Positions 36,012 to 47,906 are shown, numbered from the stretch's first letter. The stretch is 64,000 nucleotides of DNA from Euphorbia lathyris (GCF_963576675.1 NC_088915.1:86003501-86067500); one strand, 5' to 3'. Numbers and translations are program-made. Notes: a model not told the origin generated them from the sequence alone.

Positions 36012-36493
36012 TGATAACATTGAGATATTATCTTGAGGACCAAAAGGGATATTCACCTCAAAGTATGCCGCGTAGTGTCTCCAAAAGGAAGCTGGTTGGC
36101 GGATCTCCCCAGATCAGCTCAGAGAGATCCGCTGGCGGACCTATAGGGCGAATCTCACCCTTCGCCTCTATAACGGCTGGCCGCTGACTCGGCCATAAAA
36201 GATCATTAATGAGTTATTAATTAGTTAATCCGCCAGGTTCAGAATAACCTGTAACCGCCATTAATGAGGCATTAATGGAGACTTTCTAGTTACCTGAAGG
36301 TTACGACTTTCCAGCTATATATATAGCCTGATCCCCTAAGTTATCAAGGTACACACACATTCTCACCATTCTTGTCAATTCCGTTGGTTTCCTTGATCCA
36401 TCTTACTGACTTTGGCATCGGAGTGTCCCCGGCCGATCCCAACGGCACCTCACAGGGAAGTGCTCCGATCAAGGATTTTTCCTCAAGTTAACA
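36012..36493 (+). repeat. Tat-B 5' LTR, 482 bp
   Basis: TG...CA ends. It contains TATATATATAGCC (near 36317), a likely TATA box, followed about 100 bp later by the conserved CTGACTTTGGCATCGGAG. Bases from 36494 (TTGGTGCGGTGAACGTGGAA) occupy the primer-binding position. I could not assign the tRNA with confidence. Confidence 0.93.
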
Positions 36494-36557
36494 TTGGTGC
36501 GGTGAACGTGGAATCCTTAATCAAACAAAGGGTTTTTTCGTTCACGCTGAAAACGCA

Positions 36558-39500
36558 ATGACCAACGGAGGTGAAAATCCCTCCTCAGGGATTGAAACAC
36601 CGTTAGTTACACCATCTAGTGCTGGTCGCACCGATACAACCGCTCCAATAACGCATGTCGACAATAACATGCCTACCGCTGCTTTTATCAATATGTGTGC
36701 ACAAGATATCGAGGCGCGATATGGACTCGAGATAGGAAATCGCCTTCGAACATACATGACTCTTCCTCCGCGTTGGAGTACGACGTCTACTTCAACCGTT
36801 TCATCTTTGCCTTTGTTAAACTTTGGCCTTGGACCAGGTACCCATAGCTCCTCGTTTCTTCAAGCTCACAACACGGATTCCATGTTAACGGCCACGACAT
36901 CAGGTGGCGAGCGACCAATTAATCGGGAGTTATTCCCTGGTGAAGGAAGTCAAAGAAATGATACGACCCTTCCTGGCGGATCTGGGGGTCCGGGGTTGAA
37001 TCTTGGTGGGTCCGATATACCCAGGCGACCACAGACGAATTTATCCCTTGGCGGATCTAAAGGGCCAACTCGCAAGAAGCATAGAAAAGAGAAAGATAAG
37101 CGGATAAGGTCACCTTCGCCCCGACGAGCAAGATCCTCCCGTCGTGGCAGATCGCCCCCATCTACTGGCCGTAGGCGAAGTAAAAGGCCAGAAAAGGCAT
37201 CCCATGCAAGTGGACCACCACCGCCGCCGCCTTCAGGGACTGTTGGACATATCCCGTCAGGAGGCCAGGGGGGAGGAAACGGTCCGACTCCCCCAGGTGG
37301 AGGAAATGGAGGGAGAGGTGGTGGTGGAGGAGAAGGTGGAGGAGGAAGTGGACGCGGTAATGGAGGAAGACGTTCGCCATCAGATCCATCGTCTGATTCA
37401 AGTTCTTCTTCTTCTACTTCTTCTCCAAACAGATCGCCACGAAGAGGCCGTCCCAGGGCGGATCCGGAAAATTTTGATGATAGGGTAAGGGCCCTGGTGC
37501 TCCGTATGAATGAAGAAAATGCCAGGCACAACCCGTTCGCCAATAGAGATTCGCCTTTTGCAGCTTGGATTGAGGCGGAGGAGACAGAAAGAGCTTTTAA
37601 GATTCCCAATCTCGCAATATACACAGGCAAAGATAATCCAGAAGCTCACGTTCGAAAATATCGAATATTGGCCAGGCTCAATCGAGCCACCGAGCCCGTG
37701 CTCTGCAAAATGTTTGTCACCACACTGGGGGGCCCAGCCTATCTGTGGTTTCAATCTCTACCTCCGGGCTCGATAAACAGCTTTGATCAATTAAGCAGGG
37801 AATTTTGTGCTAAATTCGCCGGTTGTATTCCTGCAGTGGTAAAATCTGGAAAGCTTTTTGAGTTAAACCAGAAAGCGAATGAACCCCTTCGGGAGTATGT
37901 GGACACTTTCAACCAATTGTGCATACAAATCGTTGATGTAGATATCTCCGTAGCTGTGGAATGTTTCGTAAGAAATACTACCTGCAAGAGTTTGCAGGAA
38001 GATCTCATCCGAAAGAAACCCACCAGCATGGTGGAGCTGATGGAGCGTTGTAAAGATTTTATAGAGGTAGACGACATTCGCCGAGGTTCACCATCATCGC
38101 CAAAAAGAGACAGGGGCGAATCTCGTCTTCGAGATCGGGACAAAGACAAGCGTCAGGATCCTTCCTCCCGAAGTAAGCGAAGAGATTCTAGGAATAAATC
38201 AACGTTTGTCACCTCCTTTACACATCTCAATGCTTCTAAGAGTGAAGTTCTTATGTGGATCGAGAACAGCCAACACAAGCGGAGCATTTCATACCCCGAA
38301 CCAAAGGGGGGGGGGGAGTATACCAATAATGGTAAAAACCCTAAAAACTATTGTAAGTACCACAGGAAAAATGGCCATGACACTGATGCATGCTGGGAAT
38401 TAGCTCGAGAAATTGAGCGTCTCATAGAAAGGGGAAAATTGGATCGGTTCATCCAAATGGAAGGCAAAAGAGGAGAAGGTGACAGACCCAGGGAAGACCC
38501 AAAGAAGAAAGGAAAGGGTACCATCAATGTCATAGCAGGCGGATCTGGGTACCAGCCAACGGTGAAAAAGGCAAGGACTACTGCCCTTGACAGAACGTCA
38601 TTAAATCGCCCCTTTTCAGAGGCAGGTCCGGAGATACCACCCCATGCAGATGCTCTGGTCGTCACTATGATGGTTGAAGGCTGGGAGATGAAAAGGGTAA
38701 TGATTGATACCAGAAGTTCATGCAATGTCATTACCCGAGGAGCTTTCGCCAAACTCAGGATTGATCCTGTTCAAGTAGAGCCAACCGTGGTCGATATCTT
38801 GGGAGTAACGGGACATACTATTCAAACAAAAGGCCAAGTTACTTTGGACTGTGAGCTTACAGACGATGATCAAGTTTGGAGGGGAGATTTAGAGTTTTCG
38901 GTCTTGGATGGTCAGTTAGCTTACAATATCATCCTCGGGCGACCTTTTATCTCTGAAGTTGCAGCTCTTATCTCCATTCGCCACTTAACACTTTACATTC
39001 CCACGGCCAAGGGAGGTGTAATGATCAAAGGTAGCCAAAAGGTGGCCCAAGAGACGTATTTGGCATCATTAATGATTCGCCCCCAGTCTAAAGAGGAAGA
39101 TGAAGAGGAGCGCGTCACAATGGCCTTGGGCGAGACCGAAATGTACCTTATGGCGGATGGAAAGCAGGTGCGAATGGCGAAGGGGCTCAAGGGTGAGATT
39201 AAAGATGCAATCACCAAAGTGCTCTGTGAGGCGGAGGATGTCTTTGCATGGAAGGATGAAATTCTCCCCGGAATTAGCCCAGAAGTAATCACTCACAAAC
39301 TCAACATTGATAAGGATGCAGTTCCTGTGGCTCAGAAGCGGAGAAATCATGGCCCGGAAAGGCAGAAGGTGATTGAGGAAGAGATCGCCAAGCTCCAGAG
39401 GGCGGATGCCATCGAGGAGGTACTTTACACTCAGTGGTTGGCGAACGTCGTGTTGGTGAAAAAAGCTGGCGGATCTTACCGTATGTGCATTGACTTTACA

Positions 39501-42317
39501 GATCTCAATAAAGCTTGCCCTAAGGACAACTATCCTTTGCCATGTATTGACATGCTTGTAGATGGAACCGCCGGTCACGCAATGTATTCCTTTACTGATG
39601 TGAAGTCAAGCTATCATCAGATCCCTATGGAGCCCTCAGATAGAATCAAGACCTCGTTCGTAACACACCAAGCCACTTATTGTTTCAAAGTTATGCCCTT
39701 CGGGCTTAAGAACGCAGGTGCAACTTATCAGAGGATGATGAACAAGATATTCGCAGATAGTAAAAGGGGTAATTATTCTGTCTATGTAGATGATATGATC
39801 ATCAAAAGTACGACCGTAGAAAAGCATGCAGATGATATAAAGGAGGTACTGGACGTACTCCGACGCCACAACATTAAGTTAAACCCAGAGAAGTGCACTT
39901 TCGGGGCAACCTATGGAAAATTCTTAGGGTTCATGATCAGCGAAAAAGGAGTTAGCCCAAATCCTAACAAAGTTAAGGCAATCCTGGAAATGCAAGCACC
40001 ACGGAATATCAGAGAAGTACAACGCCTTAACGGGCGTATCATAGCCTTGGGCAGGTTTATCTCTTGTTCAGCTCGCAGATGCCAGCCCTTTTACGAAGTC
40101 ATCAAAAAGCAAAAGGCATTCGAGTGGAACGAGGATTGTGAAAGAGCCTTCGAAGGAATCAAGCAGTTCCTCACAGAGCCACCCATGATGAGTCGACCTT
40201 TGAAGGGAGAAGATCTCTACATGTATGTATCGGTCACAGACAAAGCCGTATGCACGGTCATGATACGAGAAGAGGATGGCCAGCACTTTCCGGTTTATTA
40301 CGTGAGCAAGGTTTTGAAAGACGCCGAAACCAGGTATTCAAAGCTTGATAAAATGGCACTGGCTGTTGTAACCACGACAATCCGCCTTAGGCCATATTTT
40401 CAGGCGCATACTGTAGTGGTTCGAACGAATATACCAATGAGAAAAGTGCTGCAGAAACCAGACACTTCGGGAAGGTTGATGGAATGGGCAATTCGCCTTG
40501 GCGAATTCGATGTGAGGTATGAAAGCAGGTCAGCTCTAAAGAGTCAGGTCCTGGCGGACTTCGTGAATGAATTCACTGACGAAGGGATAGATCATCCCAA
40601 GCCTCCGATAGAAGAATGGTCAATGTACACCGATGGAGCCTCTTTGGCGGATGGAGCGGGTGTAGGCGTTGTGATCAAAGGTCCCCAATACATAAAATTG
40701 CGATACGCAGTAAAATTAAATTTCCATGCCACTAATAATGCTGCTGAATATGAAGCTCTGATATTGGGATTACGCCTACTCCAAGAAATCACTCCGGAAC
40801 GGATCGTAATCTATAGCGACTCTAAACTAATGGTCAACCAAGTAATCAAGAATTACGAGGTGAAAGACGAGGTTCTGGCCAAATACGTAGCGGAAGTCAA
40901 AAAGTTGCTGGATCGCCTTAAAGCTAAGGAAACTAAATGGGAGCTGATTCACGTACCAAGGGAGTCCAACACAGAGGCTGATCATTTGGCCAAAATGGCC
41001 TCTTGTGGAGACAACTGGACAGATCCGGATTGTCCCTTCGAAGTTAAAATAGCTCCAACATTTGCCTTAGAGGAGGTATCCCTACTCACAACGGTAGAAG
41101 ATGATTGGAGATCGGTCATTCGCCAATATCTGCTAAATGGAACCTTACCTGAAGACAAGGAAGAGGCACGTCGGATAGTCAGGAGAGCAGCTTATTTCTC
41201 CTTGATCAATGACAGCCTTTACAGAAAGTCCTTTAGTCATCCTTGGTTGAAATGCATTCTACCGGAAGAAGGGCAACAGATCCTCAAAGAGCTACATGAG
41301 GGATCATGTGGGGCACATGAAGCATCCGCCACCATCTTGAAAAAATCCAGGTTAACAGGTTTCTACTGGCCCACGGCTGAATTGGATGCCCAAAAATTGG
41401 TAGAATCATGTCACAATTGTCAGGTTCATGCGAATGAATCACATACTACCAAACACATTCAGAGGCCAATCATTGAGGGATGTCCATTCGCCCTCTGGGG
41501 AATAGATATTGTCGGCCCATTTCCCCCGACTCGTCGGCAGAGAAGGTACGTGGTAGTGGCAGTGGACCATTTCACCAAATGGGTAGAAGCCGAAGCTGTT
41601 TCCTCCATTACTGCAGAACGAATGGTGGAATTCGTCAAAGACAACATCATAGGAAGATACGGTGTTCCACATACCATCATCACCGATAATGGAACACAGT
41701 TCAACTGTGGCGAATTCAAGGCTTTCTGTGAAGGGTTGGGCATCCTAAACAGATTCGCCTCCGTTTATTATCCCCAGTCCAATGGAATGACCGAAGTAAC
41801 CAATCGAACGATCGTGAAGGGGATAAAGAAGAGATTGGGAGAGCATGATAAGAAGTGGGCGGATCAACTAACAAGTGTTTTATGGGCTTATCGCACCACC
41901 CCAAGGACGACTACAGGGGAAACACCGTTCGCCCTTTCTCATGGCGTTGAGGCCGTTATTCCAGTCGAAATACAGGTCCCCAGTGACCGAGTGGCCTTTT
42001 ATTGTGAAGAGGACAACGGCAAACGACTAAGGGAGCACCTAGATCAGATTGAAGATCGCAGGGATCAATCCTTTGTACGCATGGCAGCATACAAACAGCA
42101 GATTGCAGCTTACCATGATAAAAATGCCAAACTTGTGGATCTAAATGTGGGAGATCTCGTGCTCCGTAAAGCTGATAAAGTCCAATCTCGAGAAGGCAAG
42201 GGCAAGCTAGGACTTAACTGGACGAGTCCATATCAGATAGTGGACAAGATTGGACCAGCCACGTTTAAAATACAGGACATGGAGGGCAATACACTACCAC
42301 GCACGTGGAACCTCTAA
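36558..42317 (+). CDS. Tat-B Gag-Pol polyprotein, 1919 aa, protease motif altered
   Basis: A single open frame starting 64 nt after the LTR. Order: a low-complexity Arg/Ser, Pro and Gly-rich N-terminus; a Gag capsid domain (from about residue 350, IYTGKDNPEAHVRKY); a zinc-knuckle-like CKYHRKNGHDTDAC (about 598); protease (about 716); RT with YRMCIDFTDLNKACPKDNY and YVDDMIIKS (about 970-1080); RNase H (about 1215-1335); archaeal-type RNase H (MYTDGAS, NNAAEYEA, SDSKLM; about 1355-1420); and integrase with an HHCC finger and D-D-E core (about 1580-1745). The protease motif is DTRSS, whereas the related fragment at 57858 has DTGSS. This substitution in the catalytic loop would be expected to disable processing. 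The frame stops within TWNL*; the family-like ending NLRKYFV continues in frame to a TGA at 42348, so about ten terminal codons are lost. Confidence 0.93.
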   Translation: MTNGGENPSSGIETPLVTPSSAGRTDTTAPITHVDNNMPTAAFINMCAQDIEARYGLEIGNRLRTYMTLPPRWSTTSTSTVSSLPLLNFGLGPGTHSSSFLQAHNTDSMLTATTSGGERPINRELFPGEGSQRNDTTLPGGSGGPGLNLGGSDIPRRPQTNLSLGGSKGPTRKKHRKEKDKRIRSPSPRRARSSRRGRSPPSTGRRRSKRPEKASHASGPPPPPPSGTVGHIPSGGQGGGNGPTPPGGGNGGRGGGGGEGGGGSGRGNGGRRSPSDPSSDSSSSSSTSSPNRSPRRGRPRADPENFDDRVRALVLRMNEENARHNPFANRDSPFAAWIEAEETERAFKIPNLAIYTGKDNPEAHVRKYRILARLNRATEPVLCKMFVTTLGGPAYLWFQSLPPGSINSFDQLSREFCAKFAGCIPAVVKSGKLFELNQKANEPLREYVDTFNQLCIQIVDVDISVAVECFVRNTTCKSLQEDLIRKKPTSMVELMERCKDFIEVDDIRRGSPSSPKRDRGESRLRDRDKDKRQDPSSRSKRRDSRNKSTFVTSFTHLNASKSEVLMWIENSQHKRSISYPEPKGGGEYTNNGKNPKNYCKYHRKNGHDTDACWELAREIERLIERGKLDRFIQMEGKRGEGDRPREDPKKKGKGTINVIAGGSGYQPTVKKARTTALDRTSLNRPFSEAGPEIPPHADALVVTMMVEGWEMKRVMIDTRSSCNVITRGAFAKLRIDPVQVEPTVVDILGVTGHTIQTKGQVTLDCELTDDDQVWRGDLEFSVLDGQLAYNIILGRPFISEVAALISIRHLTLYIPTAKGGVMIKGSQKVAQETYLASLMIRPQSKEEDEEERVTMALGETEMYLMADGKQVRMAKGLKGEIKDAITKVLCEAEDVFAWKDEILPGISPEVITHKLNIDKDAVPVAQKRRNHGPERQKVIEEEIAKLQRADAIEEVLYTQWLANVVLVKKAGGSYRMCIDFTDLNKACPKDNYPLPCIDMLVDGTAGHAMYSFTDVKSSYHQIPMEPSDRIKTSFVTHQATYCFKVMPFGLKNAGATYQRMMNKIFADSKRGNYSVYVDDMIIKSTTVEKHADDIKEVLDVLRRHNIKLNPEKCTFGATYGKFLGFMISEKGVSPNPNKVKAILEMQAPRNIREVQRLNGRIIALGRFISCSARRCQPFYEVIKKQKAFEWNEDCERAFEGIKQFLTEPPMMSRPLKGEDLYMYVSVTDKAVCTVMIREEDGQHFPVYYVSKVLKDAETRYSKLDKMALAVVTTTIRLRPYFQAHTVVVRTNIPMRKVLQKPDTSGRLMEWAIRLGEFDVRYESRSALKSQVLADFVNEFTDEGIDHPKPPIEEWSMYTDGASLADGAGVGVVIKGPQYIKLRYAVKLNFHATNNAAEYEALILGLRLLQEITPERIVIYSDSKLMVNQVIKNYEVKDEVLAKYVAEVKKLLDRLKAKETKWELIHVPRESNTEADHLAKMASCGDNWTDPDCPFEVKIAPTFALEEVSLLTTVEDDWRSVIRQYLLNGTLPEDKEEARRIVRRAAYFSLINDSLYRKSFSHPWLKCILPEEGQQILKELHEGSCGAHEASATILKKSRLTGFYWPTAELDAQKLVESCHNCQVHANESHTTKHIQRPIIEGCPFALWGIDIVGPFPPTRRQRRYVVVAVDHFTKWVEAEAVSSITAERMVEFVKDNIIGRYGVPHTIITDNGTQFNCGEFKAFCEGLGILNRFASVYYPQSNGMTEVTNRTIVKGIKKRLGEHDKKWADQLTSVLWAYRTTPRTTTGETPFALSHGVEAVIPVEIQVPSDRVAFYCEEDNGKRLREHLDQIEDRRDQSFVRMAAYKQQIAAYHDKNAKLVDLNVGDLVLRKADKVQSREGKGKLGLNWTSPYQIVDKIGPATFKIQDMEGNTLPRTWNL

Positions 42318-42348
42318 AATCTCCGCAAATACTTTGTCAGAAAATGAA

Positions 42349-43012
42349 GTGTATACACGGTCTTGAGTACTCTTTTTCCTTTAATAAGCTTTTTCCCATG
42401 TGGTTTTTCTTATTAAAGGTTTTAACGAGGCTCACTTATAAGACCTACTTGCTGTAATAAGGTTTCTCCCATTAATAAACATCATTTGTTCTATTATCTA
42501 TGTTCTTTTTATTGTTTACTGCAACAATATCAATATTCCAGTCTTAAAAAGAGGGGGGCATCCAACGCTCTCCACATTTGCAATGTATCGCTATCTTAGA
42601 GATACGTCCTCGATGTCCTTAAAAACATAAGAGGATCAACCTTATGGGCGGATCCGCCTCTAGGCGGATCCCAATCTCCAATAGAGTTAAAACGATCCTT
42701 GGACGCAAGGTCTTTACACTCTCTTATCCTTCCCAGAAAGGAATTCACAAGTCCTACGGGCGGATCATTTCACCTCAAAGATAGGTAACAAATCGATCCC
42801 CTGGGCAGCTTTACTTCCTCTAGAAGGAATAGAACAGCTTTCAAACCTTCACAAAGGTTCATACGGTGGAGTATGGCTGGCCACCTACTCCAAATCCTAG
42901 ATGTCTATATATTTCCTTACGCAAACGTAAAGGTAAAATAACATAGTTTCCATAAAGGATCAAAACAAATTGTACTTAGAAATGTTTTTACAATATCCCA
43001 AATAAAAGCAAG
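42349..43012. other. Tat-B tail-to-tail spacer between pol and antisense gene
   Basis: Non-coding. It contains AT-rich stretches with ATTAAAGG / CTTTAATAA and several GGCGGATC motifs also frequent elsewhere in Tat-B. It probably holds both transcript 3' ends. Confidence 0.6.
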
Positions 43013-44164
43013 CTAAACAACAATAGGAGCATCCTCCTTTGCGCTTTCTTCACCCACAGTGCTTGCTTGGGGATCCTCCTTCTCCACATTCGCAGATACG
43101 CCATCAGGAGATACCTCCTTATTCACCAAAGATACGGGACCAAGTGGAGGAGCCTGGTCAGGAATTGGTTCTGCATCCGCCTTAAGGGGCACTTCATCAA
43201 ACTCATCCACTAAGACCGTAGTAGAGGGTTTGGTTTCCTCCATAGGTCCCTTCATCCATCTCCGAACGTAATCACGGAGGTACTCCTTAGCGTCTGGCAT
43301 TTTATTGAACTTCGCCACATCTTCTGGCTCAGGGACGGCGAATTGCGGATCGGTGAAGTTAATCTCAGGGTAAGCCAAGGAGAAGTACGCCATAAGCATC
43401 TCGCCGTAATAAAAGGCTTGCACACCTGCCGTGTATTCAGCTTCTCCAAGGGCGTCTTCGTGGCTCTTGGCATTAGATGCAATCTTTGCCTTCAAACTCT
43501 TAATCTCCTCATCCCTAAGAATTAAGGCGGCTGTGGCAGAAGCAAGGTTTGCATTCGCAGAAGCAAGACCTGCATTAATAGAAGCAATAGTGGAATTGGC
43601 TTCCACTATCTCTTTCTCCAACCTTTCAATAGTTGCCTTATCCGCCACATTCTGAAGGAGCTCATTTTCCATGGTGCGAAGGCGAGCATACAACTGTCAA
43701 AAACAAACGATTCAATCAAAAAGCAAAAGGACTGAGGAACTAATACTTTCTACATCTTTTCTAAAAGAAACTCACCGAAAGGAGCTCCGTCTTCCCCTTT
43801 TGAGCATGAATTGAACCAGGAATCTGGTCATAGTTCCTCTGCACTTCGCCCACCTGACCCAATGCCTCATCCAGATCATTTAGGATGGATTCGTTCTCGA
43901 AAGAACCTTGGGCACCCAATTTGGCGGACCAGTATCCCCCAATATCAGGCTTCGCCATCTACACAAACATGAAAGAGTCATACTTCGGTCCGAAACCTGA
44001 TGAACGAAAGGAAATCAAAAGGTAAACTACCTGTGCAATCTCCTCAGCAGGTTTGGCGGACCTCATGGCGTCCGCCATAAGTTTAACGCCCCCAGCGGTG
44101 TTGGGCTTCCTCTTCTTTAGTGGCGGATCAGCCACCTTCTCTGCGGGACGTTTACCAGTATCAG

Positions 44165-45798
44165 TGATGCTCGTAAATTATATAGCATTTAATAGGACAA
44201 GTGTATCCTATCGCAACAAGTAATATTGTGCTAAGCACGAGATCGAACCACAAAGACTATTCGTTATAACTAGCAAATCTACCTAGAATGATCTAATTGT
44301 TTAGAGGGTTGGATAAAAGTTGGGTTTTTGATAACTAATTAACTAATTGAAAGCAATAAAAATAACAAAATAAAGTGAACAATTGATAGGGTAGAAGGTG
44401 AATTCATGGATGACACAACCTAGGCTGAGGAATCCTTTGATTAAATCCTATGTATGGGTTTAGGGAGTTCAGATTTGTGTTTTACCAATGATTGAAGGTA
44501 ATTGCCCTAAGTGAAAGACTAATATGATCAGTATTGTCCTTCCTATTCACATGCATTCGGGTGACGGCTTGATTAGGCATATACCCTAGGTCATGCAAAG
44601 CATTAGGTTTATTGACAACTAAGGCTAAAGCCGTAGCCCAGCCACAAAGCCTCATTCCTAGTGGTCTCTAGCGAAGTCAGGTTTACACAAATTCGGTATA
44701 GACGATTTCGTGGTCAGGTTCTCATCTATCTATAATCCTATTTAATGTCAGGGTCACAGGCATTAGGCACATTATATACATAAACAGGCTAGTTGATCAT
44801 TATCAATGTTCATTCTAGCATAAATCTTGTTCCTAACAATATCTAGGCATTAAGCATGCATAAACTGATCAATCAAAGGTCCTAGATCCCTAATCATACA
44901 TATTCATACAATCAATTTCATCCCCATCCCAAATTGGATGGAGATAAGTTCATAGACAAACTAATCACAATAGGAGGAAATCAAGAATAACGGAAAACAT
45001 CCACAATAAATATAAAAGGAAAAGATAAGAGAGAGAGATAGAAATCTGAAACCCGCTTTGTCTGATTCGATTATAAAAATAGAAGATGAAGAGCTTCTCC
45101 CATCAATCGTTCTTGAAAGAAAAGACAAAACAGAAAATAAACCTAACCTAGAAAGCAGGAAATCTAATCTAAAACCTAAAAATCTACATAATGGAGGAGA
45201 GAAAGCCCTAGCGGCTCTCTGATTTATTCAATGGCTAATCCCCCCTGAAAGATTAGGATTAGCTCCCTATTTATAGAGTTAGGAAGGAAACCCTAATGCC
45301 TCAGGGGTAAAAATGGTATTTACAAAGTGTTAAATGGGCTTTTAGGGCCCTGATCCGCGAATTTCAGCAAAGGGGAAGGCGCTGATGCGCTTTTCCCCGC
45401 CTCGTCTCGTCGAGACAAGGAGTGTCTCGACGAGACGAGGGCCTGTCTCGACGAGACAGGTATTGTCTCGGCGAGATAGGTCCTAAATGGGGTGATTTTA
45501 CTCCGGCTTTTATCTGTTTAGGTCCCTGGGCTTCCAAAAAGTGCTCTAATAGTCCTTGATGAATCCCAAAAGTGCTCTGATGGTCCCTGAATGATCCGGA
45601 AATGCTCCAATAGGCTTGGGTCTGGTTCGAAAATGCACGAAAGGTCCCTGAAAATCCATGAAAACACCAAAAACACCATAAATAAAGGAAATTACTAATT
45701 TTAATTAAAAAGTAATAAAATGATACTGAAATTAAATAGAAACAAAGGGAAAACAAACTAAATTAATCCTAAAAACCCTATATAAATGGGAGCTATCA
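44165..45798 (-). repeat. Athila-like 3' LTR (left), 1634 bp
   Basis: Minus-strand start TGATAGCTCCC at 45798, end CGAGCATCA at 44165. It contains a four-unit array of CGTCTCGACGAGAC palindromes at 45404-45481. A 130-codon minus frame (45756-45364) spans the array and is repeated in the other LTR, but shows no recognisable domain. Confidence 0.95.
45404..45481. repeat. GTCTCGACGAGAC palindrome array, 4 units (left Athila-like LTR)
   Basis: Four units of about 20 bp built on GTCTCG-A-CGAGAC or variants, each largely self-complementary and holding two CpGs. The same array is at 49145-49222 in the other LTR. Two further units lie in the internal region at about 47655-47692. Confidence 0.9.
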
Positions 45799-47906
45799 AC
45801 CTCCCCACACTTGAATCTTGCTTGTCCTCAAGCAAGACAGAATCCAAAGCAGAGAAAAATCAACAAATAGCTCCCTTACAAAAACAAGAATCTACTACAC
45901 TTTATTATTCACAACAGTTCAGACTACTCATTTTGCAATTAAAAACATAATGAACCTCAGATGAGTCTCCAAAACTGATTAATTGGTTTTATCAATCAAC
46001 ACTTCATGAAAACGAAAGAAGATAACTAAAATTGATAGCTCACAAGTGGTCACTCTAACGCTCAAGTGTTTGGGTAAAATTTTTTTGTAAACGCTCTACA
46101 TGTTATTGCACAAAGTGGTCACGTTGGGATTGCATCATCCATCCGGTCAAAATTAATGTATTAAAATTAAACAAAATCATAGGTCTTTAAGGGTTGTAAC
46201 ATTGGCTAAAGGTTGGGGTAGGAAAAAGGGAATTTATAGGCAAAAAGTTTAAATGACTCAAATAGTTAAAATTTTTGCAAAAAGGACACATTTTTCGCAT
46301 TAGGGAGCTATAAACCACCTCCCCACACTTAAAATTTTGCTTGTCCTCAAGCAATTCAGAATCCAAAAGGGACACTGTTTCCGCTATGTATATGAAGGTT
46401 AAAGCTCAAGGTTGTGTTTATGAGGCAATGAAGTATTCGGGAAGCAACTAAAAATATAAACACGTCTTTTATCCTTTCCTCTATTTTATTGTTTTTTTTG
46501 TTTGATTTGGTTTTTATCCATTTTTTTTCTTTGAATAGAGGGGAAAAAGAGTGAAATTCAATTGGGTAAAGGTTGCTTCTTCTATTAAAATTACAACCTT
46601 TTAATGATTGCTAGCGAGAATTTGAAGGATAAGTGTGTCTAGGGATTTATGAAAACTAAATTGAGTCAATTAACTTGGGTGAGAAAGGATATTTAAGAAG
46701 GCTAAGGTTTGTAACATGGTTGATCAAAGAAAGGGGTAAAAGGCTCAAAGGGGCTTATCTAGTGGAATTGTTAAGGGATTTTGGCTAAACAAAGAATAGG
46801 CTAAATTCACAAAGGGCTATACCTAGGTTGCCTAATCATTTCAAGTTTAATAAAAACACAAAATTCAACCAGTATTGGATGCAATTCCTATGAGCACAAA
46901 GACAATAAATGTAATCTCACACCTAAGAGATCAATTGTTCCTAACCATGAGTCTAAAATATTGATCTTTCTGGCTCTAACTCACAATTTAAGGGTTATTG
47001 GTATCAATCCTAGCCTCAACTAACGTTCCGTTCCATGTCAATTTTAGGCAAATAATACTCTTTGGAGACTCAAACGTTGTTCAAGATTTTTCGCATGCAT
47101 AAATTTCATTTAGAATGTGCAAATTTTTAAGTGCATTGTCAACTGTATTGCGGGATAGCTAAATGTATCAAATTCAACTGCCTAGAATTCTGTTTATTCC
47201 TAGAATTAAAAAGCAAACAAAAACAAAAAGCATAAAATCCTAAAATTAAAACTAAAACATGAAATCTAATATAGAAAAACAAAAAGAAATTAAAAACATT
47301 CAAATGGCAGAATCAAAAATCGTCATATCCTAGTATTTCCTCCTCACACTTACAACATGCATTTACTTCCATCATTACATAAAAGTAAAACATAAAGTGC
47401 AGAAAAGAAATAAGATAGAAAAACTCCCTCAGGGGTGGCTTGTCAATCCAACCCCGAATATCCGATGCTAAATTTTCAATCCAAGCTGCAGTCCTGAAAA
47501 TCAAACCGGCGTCGGTGAGTATTCCGATTAGACGGTTCTGCCAATAGAAAAAAAAAGAAAACAAACATAAGAATAAAGAAAGCAACAGAAAAGAAAAAGA
47601 AAAAAAAACATTTATTTTATTTATTATTTTTTTTTTTAAAAATTTTTTTGTGTCCGTCTCGGCGAGACGAACAGTGTCTCGACGAGACGACACGAAAAAC
47701 CCAAAATAATTTTTTTTATATACAAATCTAAACAATTGTTTCAACGTATTCAATTTACACAGATTATAAACGAAATAGTCCCTGGCAACACTTGATGGTG
47801 TTGTTGTCGGGTATTTCGAAATATAATCTAATTATAAATAAAATAGTTCCAAGCAAATTTAATCTAATTATAAACAAAATAGTCCCCGGCAACGGCGCCA
47901 AAAACT
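45799..47906 (-). other. Interior of the Athila-like element, non-coding
   Basis: The PPT (45800-45812) is followed on plus by CTTGCTTGTCCTCAAGCAAG. A second, nearly identical block, CCTCCCCACACTTAAAATTT then TTGCTTGTCCTCAAGCAA, occurs at about 46319-46355, so the conserved PPT-side motif is duplicated. The PBS is at 47883-47900, six bases from the right LTR. Frames of up to 146 codons (47753-47313) show no Gag or Pol motifs. Confidence 0.85.
47883..47900 (-). promoter_or_regulatory. Primer-binding site, tRNA-Asp type
   Basis: TGGCGCCGTTGCCGGGGA on the minus strand, complementary to the CCA-bearing 3' end of plant tRNA-Asp. It lies 6 nt downstream of the 5' LTR (47907-49539). Confidence 0.9.

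Noticed and set aside
37144..37488. Second plus frame and minus frames within the Tat-B gag N-terminus
   Set aside because: Shadow frames of the Arg/Ser/Gly-rich region of the 1919-codon polyprotein.
45364..45756. 130-codon protein gene, repeated at 49106-49498
   Set aside because: It lies wholly within the LTR, spans the palindrome array and has no recognisable domain. Conservation between the two is explained by recent LTR identity.
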